Part shown: positions 36,121-45,042 of the stretch, piece by piece
Layout of the letters: every line of letters begins with the position of its first letter
How positions within the stretch are numbered: position 1 is the first letter of the stretch
DNA from: Bacillota bacterium
Lineage (GTDB): Bacteria > Bacillota > Clostridia > Acetivibrionales > JAEXSP01
Reading direction: 5' to 3'
Length of the DNA: 64,000 nt
NCBI GenBank assembly: GCA_023453795.1
Contig: JAEXSP010000009.1
Location: forward strand, 3,765 to 67,764
The notes under the pieces: model-generated
Databases searched by the model: none
What the model saw: only the letters and a program-made list of their open reading frames with translations
What the model was told of the DNA's origin: nothing
Program-made: the position numbers and the translations under genes

Positions 36121-36397
36121 AAAGCTGTTGTATTGTTGACTGAATAGTGTTGAAGCTCTGCTGTATAGTGTTGTACTGATCTTTTGGGGCTGCTTCAACT
36201 TTATACCAGCCTTTTTTGTTCATAAGCTGGAAGAGATTCTTCTGGCTTTGCAAAGATTTTGTCAGAAGACTGGTTGCGTGATTCCTTACCTGATCACTTG
36301 CACTTTCCAATGCAGTGGAGCACAAAAGTGTGGATTCGAGTTTTTGCAAGTATAATAAGGTTCCTGCCCATTCTTTTTCTTGCGGTTGTGTATTCAT
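36119..36397 (-). CDS. spore coat protein, CotF-like
   Basis: The 92-residue protein is helical, rich in Gln/Ser/Thr. It contains LLYLQKLESTLLCSTALESA and LLTKSLQSQKNLFQLMNKKGWY, with the C-terminal KGWY-type motif of CotF-family coat proteins. It lies 12 bp downstream of a second small coat-like gene in the same direction. An AAGGAGGG ribosome site precedes the ATG. Expression is presumably mother-cell specific, but I cannot identify a sigma-K promoter with confidence. Confidence 0.82.
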   Translation of the reverse strand: MNTQPQEKEWAGTLLYLQKLESTLLCSTALESASDQVRNHATSLLTKSLQSQKNLFQLMNKKGWYKVEAAPKDQYNTIQQSFNTIQSTIQQL

Positions 36398-36409
36398 GTA
36401 ATTCCCTCC

Positions 36410-36610
36410 TTATTGAAGATTGTTGTTATTTACTATCGATGCGGTAGATGTAATCCATTGCTTGTGCTCTTGAGCCATTGACTGCACAAGGTTCTTGAAT
36501 TCCGGATCATTGGACGAATTGGCAGCAAAATTGCAATTTTTTACAATGGATTCAAAAATTTTGCTTGCATCTTCGAGATAAAGAAGTTCCCGGGTAGTAA
36601 GATTATTCAT
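36410..36610 (-). CDS. small CotF-type coat-associated protein
   Basis: The 66-residue helical protein (TTRELLYLEDASKIFESIVK; MAQEHKQWITSTASIV) resembles the short partners encoded next to CotF-like proteins in clostridia. AAAGGGAGG precedes the ATG. It is the first gene of the two-gene coat operon, 82 bp after the end of the large sensor gene, so read-through from that gene is possible. Confidence 0.72.
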   Translation of the reverse strand: MNNLTTRELLYLEDASKIFESIVKNCNFAANSSNDPEFKNLVQSMAQEHKQWITSTASIVNNNNLQ

Positions 36611-36692
36611 TAAAATACCTCCCTTTCTAATTTATTAGTATTTTGTGCAAAAGGGGATATTTTAATTCATATTATAAAGTCTGGTAAAGAAC

Positions 36693-39600
36693 CTAATTTT
36701 GGAGTGCGTCAAGAAGGTTCTCCGACAGCAGTAAGCTAAGACTAAGCGACCCTGACTTGAATTTTATATTTGATGTCCATACGTCAAGACTTTGATATTT
36801 AATAAGGGCCTTGTCCGAATAAATGCCAATCGGGGAAGAAACCATTATCATATTTTCGATGCCCTGAAACATTTTGAGGGAGCCTCCAAGAATAATGTTA
36901 GAGCATTCGGAAATCGATTCCAGGACATATTTTTCAAATTCTCCCTGATTATCAGGCATATATTCTCTGGCTATTTTTACAGCCAGCTTTTCATCATATG
37001 TCATTACAAAATTTGCACCGATTATTCCCTTAATGTTTATAATAGTGCTGTATTTGCTTAAAGGAAGTGTATCGTCCTTAATTACATTAAAGGAATCGTT
37101 AGAAAGCACCTTTTCGTTCAAGTGTCCGGATAAGTAGTCGCAGGCTGATGCAATCAAAGGATTCATTATATCTTGTATGGAGGTTTCAATGGCCTCCGAA
37201 GCTGTTTCATAGGGGAGATAGAAACGGAAAGTAGTGCCTTTCCCAAAAATGCTTTCTACTTCGATCCGTCCGCCAAGCTTGTCTACCTCTCTTCGAACAG
37301 CAGAAAGGCCTACTCCTCTTCCCGATATTTCAGTGATATCATCTTTCGTGGAAAACTCGTCCTTGAAGGTCAAAGCTATCAGCTCATTTTCAGAGAGCTT
37401 TGAAATTCTTCTTTCATCAAATAAGCCCTTTTCAACTGCCTTGGCTTTTATTCTTTCCAAATCCATGCCGCGCCCGTCGTCAGATATTTCTACTACTATA
37501 TTTGAATCAACTAAATCAATATTGCAGCGGATTGTTCCCAATTCCTCCTTGCCTGATTCATACCTTTCATCTGCACTTTCTATGCCGTGATCTATCATGT
37601 TTTTGAAAACATGAACAAGGGATTTTGTAAAATCATAATAAAGCTCGGTGTCGACAGGGATATCCTCGCCTTCTATTATAAGAGGATTCAACAGCTTTTC
37701 CATGTTCTCCGCTTTTTTCATTACATACTCCGGATAAATTTTCAACAGTTCGTTAAATGGCTTGTACATCAGCCTTTTCAGATCAGGAAGAAGCATTTTG
37801 CACTCAAAGGGAGAGAGTAAACCAAGCGCTTTTTTTTCGATTTCCAATACTCTGGATTTCTCTATGGTAAAAACATTTTTTTGTTGGAAAAACTGTTCTC
37901 CCAATATCCCTTTTAGGATGTCCATGTCTTCAATAAGACTGTCAAATGGACTCAGGCCGGCTAAAAATCCTTTTAAGACTTCAATATTCATGCTTTTAAT
38001 ATCCAGCCTCATACCAGCCATCTGAGATTCCAAATTGTGAAGGAAGCCTACTGTGTTAAGCATATCGAATTGACTGAATGTACCCTTAAAGGTATGTATG
38101 TTTCTGAAAATCTCAAAAAATATTATTTCGAAGTCCGATTTGATCCTTAATATGCTATGCACCTTTTTCTTGAAAAAGTTTTCATAATCCCTTACGTATA
38201 AGCAGAAGTCCGAGTAATTAACCACAACCTTTACTACCATTTTCAGCATGTTCTTTTCGCGTTCCATCTGATTTTCGAGTGTACGCTTCTCGGTAATGTC
38301 CGTTAGTATCGCCATGATTGTTTCGGAATTTTCGTTTTCTATTATCTTATAAATAATATTGATGTGACGCTGGCCCAGAGTTATTTCATCGGGAATTAAC
38401 GGCAGATATATTTCTCTTTTAGAATAATTTTGGCTGTTAAATATCTTTAAAAGTATTTTTTCAAGGAAGGCCCTTTGTTCGTCGTTTTCAGGAAAAATCA
38501 ACTCCGGAAATTTTAAGTTTTCGATTCTTTTGCCGAAAATATTTATGCACTCGGAACTATATTCCTCATTTACTGTTAAGTCCGGCCCAAACAGCAGAAA
38601 CCCCTGTCCTGCGTTATTAAGCAGGTTCTTGATGGAAGCTGTCCTTGTAGCTACGATACGTTCAAGCTCTTTGTTCCACTCGGCTATTTTATCTCTGGAT
38701 TGCTTTACCTCTTCCCACATTTGACTTAAGGTTTTGTTCTTTTCCTCTATTTCGGCTGAATAGGCAATAAGCTTGTTATAGACCTTGACAAAACGCAAGC
38801 CCAATATGTAGACCATTGATAGTATGAAGAAAAACATTCCCCATTGGGTAACGTGATGATTAAAATATTTAGAGCTATCCAGATAGAAAATCTGAATAAT
38901 GTCGGAGATTCCTGTGAAGCAAAGGACTGAAACGCCAAAAAGTAAGATTTTTGCTTCCTTATTGCCTTCCCTTGCTGCTGAAATAATCGTGTAAATGACA
39001 ATTATCATTGCAATAATAAGGGACAGCTGGAAAAACTTCAGTGAATAATAATAATGATATATACCGGTGAAATCAAGAATAAAGGTTATCACGCTATATA
39101 CAATAAAGTATTGCCAGGCTTTCCTGAGAATAAATTTAAGCCTGCCCCCGAATATATTTTCAATAAAGGATAAAAATCCGATAGGAACCAGTTGAATCAA
39201 TATGACGGCAACATTATTCCAGAATACTTGGCAGTCAAAATACGAAAGAATAATCTTGCGGTCAGCAATTAACCAAAGGCCTAAAGTAAATGAGGAAAAG
39301 CCCATTGAGAATTGCTCGATCGGACACCCTCTTCTTATAAAATAAATGAACATCGTTATAATGCCTATAAACATATAAAGGAATGCAAGTACCGGAAAAT
39401 CAATTTCATCTTTGAATAAACTTAACACTTTATTGGTTTTATATTCATAAATGGCTTTGCTGCTTCCGATGTACCCTGTTATTGAATGGCCGATTGAATA
39501 GGGAAGAGGAGCATATGTTCTGAAATAAATCGTTTTGCCTGCTGAATCAGACGGAAGAGATACAATATTCCATTTGGAACCATATTTAAATTTTGATTTA

Positions 39601-40013
39601 TTAAAGCTGCCATGCTTATATAAACGATGAGAATCAAGATATACTTCTGAGGCAAAGTCTTTTGAAAGATACAGCAGCTGTGAATCCGGCATGAAACTGC
39701 TGAGCTTTGCTTTAAACCAAACTGTTTTGGCTGAATGAGTTGATGCTTTGTTTTCGGAATAGTTTATATTTTCCCAGCCCTGTTCGGAGCCTTTTCCAGT
39801 TGTCCACAAGGGAGTCCCGTTTGAATCGGTCGGTGAATCGCCGATTCTCATTTTCCATCCGGAAGTCAAGTCACCCAGTGATTTTACATTGCTGTTTTTA
39901 TTATCATTTCCGGCAGTTAACAGAGAGCATATTAGAAATATACTCAGAATGCTCATAAAAAAAAGTACAATAAAAGTGAGTAACGTTCTACGAGGCTTTA
40001 TTCTGGCAGTCAT
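36693..40013 (-). CDS. 7TMR-DISM / PAS / CheA-like kinase / CheX-like hybrid sensor
   Basis: The 1106-residue protein starts with a membrane helix (~10-33) and a periplasm-facing beta-rich DISMED2-like domain (~45-195). A seven-helix membrane module (~200-420) and a coiled coil (~420-465) follow. A PAS-like domain (~465-590) precedes an Hpt-like helical region with His640 in IHTFKGTF. A CheA-type ATPase domain comes next (VFKNMIDHGIESADE, ISDDGRGMDLERIK, SGRGVGLSAVRREVDKLGG). The last ~150 residues resemble CheX/CheC phosphatases (VLESISECSNIILGGSLKM). There is no classical DHp domain and no receiver. I infer an integrated membrane receptor that phosphorylates an external receiver, with a built-in phosphatase-like domain. 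It has its own promoter. Confidence 0.8.
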   Translation of the reverse strand: MTARIKPRRTLLTFIVLFFMSILSIFLICSLLTAGNDNKNSNVKSLGDLTSGWKMRIGDSPTDSNGTPLWTTGKGSEQGWENINYSENKASTHSAKTVWFKAKLSSFMPDSQLLYLSKDFASEVYLDSHRLYKHGSFNKSKFKYGSKWNIVSLPSDSAGKTIYFRTYAPLPYSIGHSITGYIGSSKAIYEYKTNKVLSLFKDEIDFPVLAFLYMFIGIITMFIYFIRRGCPIEQFSMGFSSFTLGLWLIADRKIILSYFDCQVFWNNVAVILIQLVPIGFLSFIENIFGGRLKFILRKAWQYFIVYSVITFILDFTGIYHYYYSLKFFQLSLIIAMIIVIYTIISAAREGNKEAKILLFGVSVLCFTGISDIIQIFYLDSSKYFNHHVTQWGMFFFILSMVYILGLRFVKVYNKLIAYSAEIEEKNKTLSQMWEEVKQSRDKIAEWNKELERIVATRTASIKNLLNNAGQGFLLFGPDLTVNEEYSSECINIFGKRIENLKFPELIFPENDEQRAFLEKILLKIFNSQNYSKREIYLPLIPDEITLGQRHINIIYKIIENENSETIMAILTDITEKRTLENQMEREKNMLKMVVKVVVNYSDFCLYVRDYENFFKKKVHSILRIKSDFEIIFFEIFRNIHTFKGTFSQFDMLNTVGFLHNLESQMAGMRLDIKSMNIEVLKGFLAGLSPFDSLIEDMDILKGILGEQFFQQKNVFTIEKSRVLEIEKKALGLLSPFECKMLLPDLKRLMYKPFNELLKIYPEYVMKKAENMEKLLNPLIIEGEDIPVDTELYYDFTKSLVHVFKNMIDHGIESADERYESGKEELGTIRCNIDLVDSNIVVEISDDGRGMDLERIKAKAVEKGLFDERRISKLSENELIALTFKDEFSTKDDITEISGRGVGLSAVRREVDKLGGRIEVESIFGKGTTFRFYLPYETASEAIETSIQDIMNPLIASACDYLSGHLNEKVLSNDSFNVIKDDTLPLSKYSTIINIKGIIGANFVMTYDEKLAVKIAREYMPDNQGEFEKYVLESISECSNIILGGSLKMFQGIENMIMVSSPIGIYSDKALIKYQSLDVWTSNIKFKSGSLSLSLLLSENLLDALQN

Positions 40014-40088
40014 TTTATTTTCTCCTTAGTTTTGGATGAGAAAAACATGAACATGTTCCACATTATGCATAATAATAACCACTATTTA

Positions 40089-40117
40089 AGTATACAATAA
40101 AAATATGCCAACATCAA
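40089..40117 (-). promoter_or_regulatory. promoter of the hybrid sensor gene
   Basis: On the minus strand TTGATG (complement of 40112-40117) and TATACT (complement of 40089-40094) are 17 bp apart. The leader contains the palindrome GAACATGTTC about 40 bp before the start codon. Confidence 0.7.
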
Positions 40118-40129
40118 ATTTGAAGTTTG

Positions 40130-40158
40130 TTGATTTTTATATTAAAATATATTATATT
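40130..40158 (+). promoter_or_regulatory. promoter of the pyk leader
   Basis: TTGATT (40130-40135) and TATATT (40153-40158) are 17 bp apart. It is back-to-back with the sensor promoter, with only 12 bp between the two -35 elements. Confidence 0.6.
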
Positions 40159-40161
40159 ATT

Positions 40162-40228
40162 TAAGCGGCTAAGGTCGCAGTGCGCAATGGAGCGTAAGGA
40201 TAATAGCCTTACGCTGTTTGTATTTTTA
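40162..40228 (+). ncRNA. possible leader/attenuator RNA upstream of pyk
   Basis: Just after the promoter lies a GC-richer 50-bp stretch that ends in AGCGTAAGG (40191-40199) paired with CCTTACGCT (40207-40215). A T-rich tail (GTTTGTATTTTTA) follows, the shape of an intrinsic terminator. There is no ORF. It could be a transcriptional attenuator for pyruvate kinase or a short independent RNA. I recognise no known riboswitch class. Confidence 0.45.
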
Positions 40229-40311
40229 TGCAGTACATATTATTGATGGAAAAAATGTATGATTGTGTAGAATAATTATTGTTTTATCGCAATATTGAAC
40301 GGAGGAATGAA

Positions 40312-42063
40312 ATGAGAAAAACCAAAATAATCTGTACACTTGGTCCGGCTGTTGATGATCATGACATACTAAAGAAGCTTATGCAAAAAGGAATGGATGT
40401 TGCTCGTATAAATTTTTCACATGGCTCCCATCAGGAACACAAGAAAAGGATTGACGCCTTTAAAAAAGTTAGGGATGAGGTGGGGCGTCCGGTACCGCTT
40501 CTTCTGGATACAAAGGGACCTGAAATCAGGACAGGCAGATTTGAAGACGGTGAAATAACCTTGGTCGAGGGAGATACTTTTATACTTGTCAATAATGATA
40601 TCATTGGCAATAACAAGCAGTCTACAATTACTTACAAAGAGCTTTACAGGGATGTTCACAAGGGAAGCAGGATATTGATCAATGACGGACTTGTCGAACT
40701 TGAAGTCGAAAGGGTTAAAGGCAAGGATATTTACTGTACCGTATTAAATGGCGGAACCATAGGCAATAACAAAGGCATTAACGTTCCCGGAGCGGAAATA
40801 CACCTTCCCTCATTAACAGATCAAGATATAGCTGATATTAAGTTCGGCATAGAAAATGAATTTGACTTTATTGCAGCCTCTTTTGTCAGAAAGGCTACCG
40901 ATGTCATAGAAATCAAGAAAGTTCTTGATAAGCACAACGGGCAAGGAATAAAGGTAATTGCAAAGATCGAAAATCGTGAAGGAATACAGAATTTTGATGA
41001 GATCATCAAGGTTGCTGACGGAATAATGGTTGCAAGGGGTGACCTTGGGGTTGAAATCCCTGTCGAAGAGGTTCCTATTGTTCAAAAGACCCTTATTGAA
41101 AAATGCTATAAGAACGGCAAGCCGGTCATAACGGCAACACAGATGCTGGATTCGATGATAAGGAATCCAAGGCCCACAAGAGCTGAAGCGAGCGACATAG
41201 CAAACGCTATTTACGACGGAACAAGTGCAATAATGCTTTCGGGGGAAACAGCAGCAGGAAAATATCCGATTGAAAGTCTAGAATTAATGTCAAAGATAGC
41301 AGAAAAAGCGGAGAACTCCAGCAGCTATTGGCAGAGAATCACAACGATGCAGCACAATATATCGCTTGGTGTCACAAATGCCATAAGCCATGCTACATGT
41401 ACGACTGCTCTTGACCTCAAGGCTTCAGCAATAATTACCGTGACTCAGTCAGGCCATACAGCAAGGATGATATCCCGTTTCAGGCCTGAATGCCCGATTA
41501 TTGCTACGACAACCAGCCTGAGGGTACAGCGCCAGCTTTCTCTTTCATGGGGTGTTATGCCGTACCTGGTTAATCAAGCGACCAGTACAGACGAAATGTT
41601 TGATACCGGTGTCGAAAAGGCAGTGGAATCAGGTCTTGTAAGAAACGGCGACCTGGTAGTTATTACGGGAGGCGTACCGATTGGAGTCAGTGGGACTACG
41701 AATATTTTGAAGGTTCACCTCGTTGGTAAGGTTTTGGTTCAAGGCAGCGGAATCGGCGGAGGCTCCGTAACCGGTCAAATTTGTGTAGGCATGACGAATG
41801 AGGACTTGAAAGAGCATTTTATTGAAGGGAACATACTTGTTGCACCTTTTACAAATAATGAAATGCTTCCGATAATGAAAAGGGCGTCGGCAATAATCGT
41901 TGAAGAGGGCGGATTGAACACTCATGCTGCGACTGTTGGCTTAACCCTTGAAATACCGGTTATAATCGGGGCTGAAAACGCTACCAGCATACTGAAAAGC
42001 GGTTCGGTCGTAACAATTGATGCTAACCGCGGGATAGTATATTTCGGAGTAGCTAAAATATAA
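40312..42063 (+). CDS. pyk: pyruvate kinase with C-terminal PEP-utilising domain
   Basis: The enzyme converts phosphoenolpyruvate and ADP to pyruvate and ATP. The 583-residue product has the catalytic barrel (TKIICTLGPA, DTKGPEIRTG, AKIENREGI, GIMVARGDLGVEIP, MLDSMI) and the allosteric domain. An extra C-terminal swivelling domain of the PPDK type (EGGLNTHAATVGLTLEIPV) is typical of Bacillus and clostridial enzymes. GGAGG at 40301-40305 sets ATG 40312 as the start. A terminator follows. Confidence 0.97.
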   Translation: MRKTKIICTLGPAVDDHDILKKLMQKGMDVARINFSHGSHQEHKKRIDAFKKVRDEVGRPVPLLLDTKGPEIRTGRFEDGEITLVEGDTFILVNNDIIGNNKQSTITYKELYRDVHKGSRILINDGLVELEVERVKGKDIYCTVLNGGTIGNNKGINVPGAEIHLPSLTDQDIADIKFGIENEFDFIAASFVRKATDVIEIKKVLDKHNGQGIKVIAKIENREGIQNFDEIIKVADGIMVARGDLGVEIPVEEVPIVQKTLIEKCYKNGKPVITATQMLDSMIRNPRPTRAEASDIANAIYDGTSAIMLSGETAAGKYPIESLELMSKIAEKAENSSSYWQRITTMQHNISLGVTNAISHATCTTALDLKASAIITVTQSGHTARMISRFRPECPIIATTTSLRVQRQLSLSWGVMPYLVNQATSTDEMFDTGVEKAVESGLVRNGDLVVITGGVPIGVSGTTNILKVHLVGKVLVQGSGIGGGSVTGQICVGMTNEDLKEHFIEGNILVAPFTNNEMLPIMKRASAIIVEEGGLNTHAATVGLTLEIPVIIGAENATSILKSGSVVTIDANRGIVYFGVAKI

Positions 42064-42080
42064 GCTGCACTAATACATAA

Positions 42081-42110
42081 ACAGGGTAAAAATTACTGCC
42101 CTGTTTTTTG
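42081..42110 (+). terminator. terminator after pyk
   Basis: ACAGGG and CCCTGT close a stem-loop followed by TTTTTTG. It lies between convergent genes. Confidence 0.75.
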
Positions 42111-42128
42111 TTTTATTTATTATAAATA

Positions 42129-42518
42129 TCAGGTGCCTTGATATAGTATTTCATAAATTTTTATTATTTTTTCCACCATATCTGTTCTGTTGCTTCCCAA
42201 TACAGGCTTAATAATTTTCAGGGTTGTTATAAGGTCTTCTTTACGGAAAGCCTTGCGTGAATTGCTCCTATAATGCTCCTTTAGCCCCTTGTATGCATCA
42301 AGATACCTCTTGCTGGTTTCCGTGGCCTGGCCTAGCAAAGCCTTGTGATAATCCGGAGCATAATCGGTTAAGACCCTGAACATCTCAATAATTGTCGATG
42401 CACTGGACGGATTAAGGGCCATATTGCTTTCATTGTATTTCGCGTTTCCCAGCTTATGTATCATGTTTGCAGCATGTATACCGTTTGCGGCATGTGTAAG
42501 CGATTTATTTACTTTCAT
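42129..42518 (-). CDS. hypothetical protein (129 aa)
   Basis: I do not recognise this gene. The 129-residue soluble protein is helical and basic, with no membrane segment or cysteine motif. It starts MKVNKSLTHAANGIHAANMI and continues with IIEMFRVLTDYAPDYHKALL. The start was placed at 42518 after GGTGGG. It stands alone, convergent with pyk and divergent from proB. Confidence 0.6.
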   Translation of the reverse strand: MKVNKSLTHAANGIHAANMIHKLGNAKYNESNMALNPSSASTIIEMFRVLTDYAPDYHKALLGQATETSKRYLDAYKGLKEHYRSNSRKAFRKEDLITTLKIIKPVLGSNRTDMVEKIIKIYEILYQGT

Positions 42519-42759
42519 ATTCCCACCACTAAACATTTATTTGTATATATTATGTTAAATTGCTTGCCAAGGTTACAACTCCGGAATAAAATCAGCTGCA
42601 GGACTCGAATTGGGTCTGCCTCGTTTGGTGTATACTTCCATTGGTTGAAACCGTGGTTTAAAGCCACTTTTTTGTGGCAAATAACGGATAAATAATGTAT
42701 AATAACTTTTATTAAAAGACTTTTTATTTTGAGCCTTTAAAAAATAAGGGGTAAATGGT

Positions 42760-43572
42760 ATGAATAATGAACGGAAGCATTTGTGCAATGCAAAGAGAAT
42801 AGTAATTAAAATCGGTACTTCAACGCTGACATATGAAACCGGAAAGATTAATTTTACCAGAATAGATAAACTTGCACTGACAGTCTCGGATCTTATGAAT
42901 CAAGGCAAGGAAGTTGTATTGGTTACATCAGGGGCAATAGGAATCGGAGTGGGCAAGCTGAATCTTAAGGAGAAGCCGAAGAGCATACCTGAGAAGCAGG
43001 CTGTAGCAGCTGTAGGACAGTGCGAACTTATGCATATTTACAGCAAATTCTTTTCGGAGTATGGGCACACTGTCGGTCAGATACTTCTTACAAGAGATGT
43101 AGTAGAGACCGAGCACAGACGGACTAACGTCACCAACACATTTGAGAACTTGCTGAAAAGAGGGATAGTTCCTATAGTGAATGAAAACGATTCTATTTCA
43201 ATTGAAGAAATAGAGAAGATAAAAAACTTCGGTGACAACGATACATTATCAGCTGTAGTTTCCGTATTGGTCAAAGCCGATTTGCTTATAATTCTTTCCG
43301 ATATAGACGGTTTTTATGACTGCGACCCAAGAAAAAGCAGTTCCTCCAAGCTTATATCGATAATTGAAGAAATCACGCCTGAGATTGAAAAATGCGCAGG
43401 AGGAATAGGTACGAAAAGGGGAACGGGCGGTATGGCGACAAAAATATCAGCGGCAAAGACGGCAGTTTCAGCCGGTGTTGATATGGTTATAGCCAACGGC
43501 TCAAAACCTGAAACTATTATGGACATTATCGGCGGCAAGGACGTAGGGTCGCTGTTTAAAGCCAACACTTAA
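42760..43572 (+). CDS. proB: glutamate 5-kinase
   Basis: ProB phosphorylates glutamate in the first step of proline synthesis. The 270-residue amino-acid-kinase domain has IVIKIGTSTLT, VTSGAIGIGVGKL, NENDSIS, FGDNDTLSA and GTGGMATKISAAK. The C-terminal PUA domain of many ProB proteins is absent, a known short form. It is followed 39 bp later by proA. AAGGGG precedes the ATG at a spacing of ten. Confidence 0.95.
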   Translation: MNNERKHLCNAKRIVIKIGTSTLTYETGKINFTRIDKLALTVSDLMNQGKEVVLVTSGAIGIGVGKLNLKEKPKSIPEKQAVAAVGQCELMHIYSKFFSEYGHTVGQILLTRDVVETEHRRTNVTNTFENLLKRGIVPIVNENDSISIEEIEKIKNFGDNDTLSAVVSVLVKADLLIILSDIDGFYDCDPRKSSSSKLISIIEEITPEIEKCAGGIGTKRGTGGMATKISAAKTAVSAGVDMVIANGSKPETIMDIIGGKDVGSLFKANT

Positions 43573-43611
43573 GGAATAGATTTGAAAGAATAATATGGGA
43601 GTGTGATATAT

Positions 43612-44859
43612 ATGAATCAGGAATTGATAATAAAGGGTGAAAAGGCAAGAAAGGCGGCGTTTAAACTTGCAAATCTTTCGGAAACTGCAAAGAATAACGC
43701 GCTGAAAAGGATCGCAAAGGCTCTTGCAGATAAGGAGCAGGAAATTCTTGCTGCCAATGCAATCGATGTAGAGAATGCGAAAAATAAAGGAACCTCCGGC
43801 GCTCTGATTGACAGACTGACACTAAATAAAAAAAGAATAGAAGGCATGGCGGACGGACTGCTCCAGATCGTTTCTCTGCAAGACCCTGTAGGGGAAACGG
43901 TATCCGGATGGAAAAGGCCTAACGGACTGCAAATAACTCAAAGAAGAGTACCTATAGGTGTCATAGGAATGATATATGAAGCCAGACCGAATGTTACGGT
44001 TGATTCTGCGGGACTCTGCCTGAAGTCCGGCAATGCCGTAATACTCAGGGGCGGAAGTGAAGCTATCAATTCAAATAAAGCCATAGTGTCGGTAATCAGT
44101 GAGGCCTTGAAAGAGGAAGGTCTGCCTGAAGGCACTGTCCAGCTTATTGAGGATACCGGCAGAGAAACTGCTGTTGAATTGATGAAGCTCAACAAATACA
44201 TCGACCTGCTCATTCCAAGAGGTGGTGCAAGCCTTATCCAGACAGTTGTACAGAATTCTACAGTGCCTGTCATTGAAACAGGAACAGGCAATTGCCATGT
44301 ATATGTTGACGGAGAAGCCGATTATGATATGGGTAAAAATGTCATTGTCAACGCAAAGACAAGCAGGCCCGCAGTCTGCAATGCCGCAGAGACGCTTCTG
44401 GTAGCCGAGGCTGCCGCATCGGAATTCCTTCCGAAGGCATTAAAGGCATTGAAAGACATGAACGTAGAAATAAGGGGCTGTGAGAAGACCTTGAGCATAT
44501 ACAAGGATGCGAAGCCTGCAACTGAAGAAGATTGGGGCACGGAATACCTTGATTTTATACTGGCTGTTAAAGTCGTAAAAGATATTGATGAAGCCATAGA
44601 CCATATAAACAAGTATGGAACCAAGCACTCGGAGGCCATTATTACCACCAATTACGCAAAAGCACAGAAATTCCTGGATGAAGTGGATGCAGCAGCTGTC
44701 TATGTAAACGCATCGACAAGATTCACTGACGGAGGCGAATTCGGGTTCGGAGCAGAAATAGGGATCAGCAATCAGAAGCTTCATGCCCGGGGGCCAATTG
44801 GGCTGAAAGAGCTTACGACCATCAAATATGTCATTTACGGTGACGGACAGGTCAGATAG
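43612..44859 (+). CDS. proA: glutamate-5-semialdehyde dehydrogenase
   Basis: ProA reduces glutamyl-5-phosphate to the semialdehyde in proline synthesis. The 415-residue product shows GVIGMIYEARPNVTVDSAGL, a catalytic cysteine in RPAVCNAAETLL, and EFGFGAEIGISNQKLHARGP near the end. ATG 43612 is ten bases from GGGAG; the GTG at 43603 overlaps it. proC is not in the window. A terminator follows, together with a copy of the GATT-rich repeat. Confidence 0.96.
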   Translation: MNQELIIKGEKARKAAFKLANLSETAKNNALKRIAKALADKEQEILAANAIDVENAKNKGTSGALIDRLTLNKKRIEGMADGLLQIVSLQDPVGETVSGWKRPNGLQITQRRVPIGVIGMIYEARPNVTVDSAGLCLKSGNAVILRGGSEAINSNKAIVSVISEALKEEGLPEGTVQLIEDTGRETAVELMKLNKYIDLLIPRGGASLIQTVVQNSTVPVIETGTGNCHVYVDGEADYDMGKNVIVNAKTSRPAVCNAAETLLVAEAAASEFLPKALKALKDMNVEIRGCEKTLSIYKDAKPATEEDWGTEYLDFILAVKVVKDIDEAIDHINKYGTKHSEAIITTNYAKAQKFLDEVDAAAVYVNASTRFTDGGEFGFGAEIGISNQKLHARGPIGLKELTTIKYVIYGDGQVR

Positions 44860-44861
44860 GA

Positions 44862-44900
44862 GTCTGAACGCGATTAAAGGATTATAGGATTAACACGATT
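44862..44900 (+). repeat. GATT-rich repeat, copy 1 (after proA)
   Basis: TCTGAACGCGATTAAAGGAT and the following GATT words match the repeat core TCTGAACACGATTGAAGGAT found at 50553, 51265, 51717, 51826 and 51969 in the same orientation. Confidence 0.7.
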
Positions 44901-44904
44901 TTTT

Positions 44905-44942
44905 AAAATGCTTACAAGCAGTTTTGTGTAAGCATTTTTTTA
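44905..44942 (+). terminator. terminator after proA
   Basis: AAAATGCTTACA and TGTAAGCATTTTT form the stem, followed by seven T. Confidence 0.85.
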
Positions 44943-44960
44943 TTTTTTTCAAATTTGATA

Positions 44961-44990
44961 TTGACAAATTGATAATAACAGTATTATTAT
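44961..44990 (+). promoter_or_regulatory. promoter and operator-like repeats of the J-domain/vWA operon
   Basis: TTGACA (44961-44966) is followed after 18 bp by TATTAT (44985-44990). The spacer and flanks carry the dyad ATAATA-ACAG-TATTAT and repeated AATAACA-like words down to 45024, which could bind a repressor. Confidence 0.6.
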
Positions 44991-45042
44991 AATAGTAACA
45001 GATAGATAATAACAAAATGTTAACAACAAGGAGGTGAGTTGG

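Noticed and set aside
42600..42690. Terminator or attenuator before proB (GCCAC-TTTTTT-GTGGC)
   Set aside because: Short stem with a T-rich loop and no T-tail; nothing upstream on that strand needs ending.
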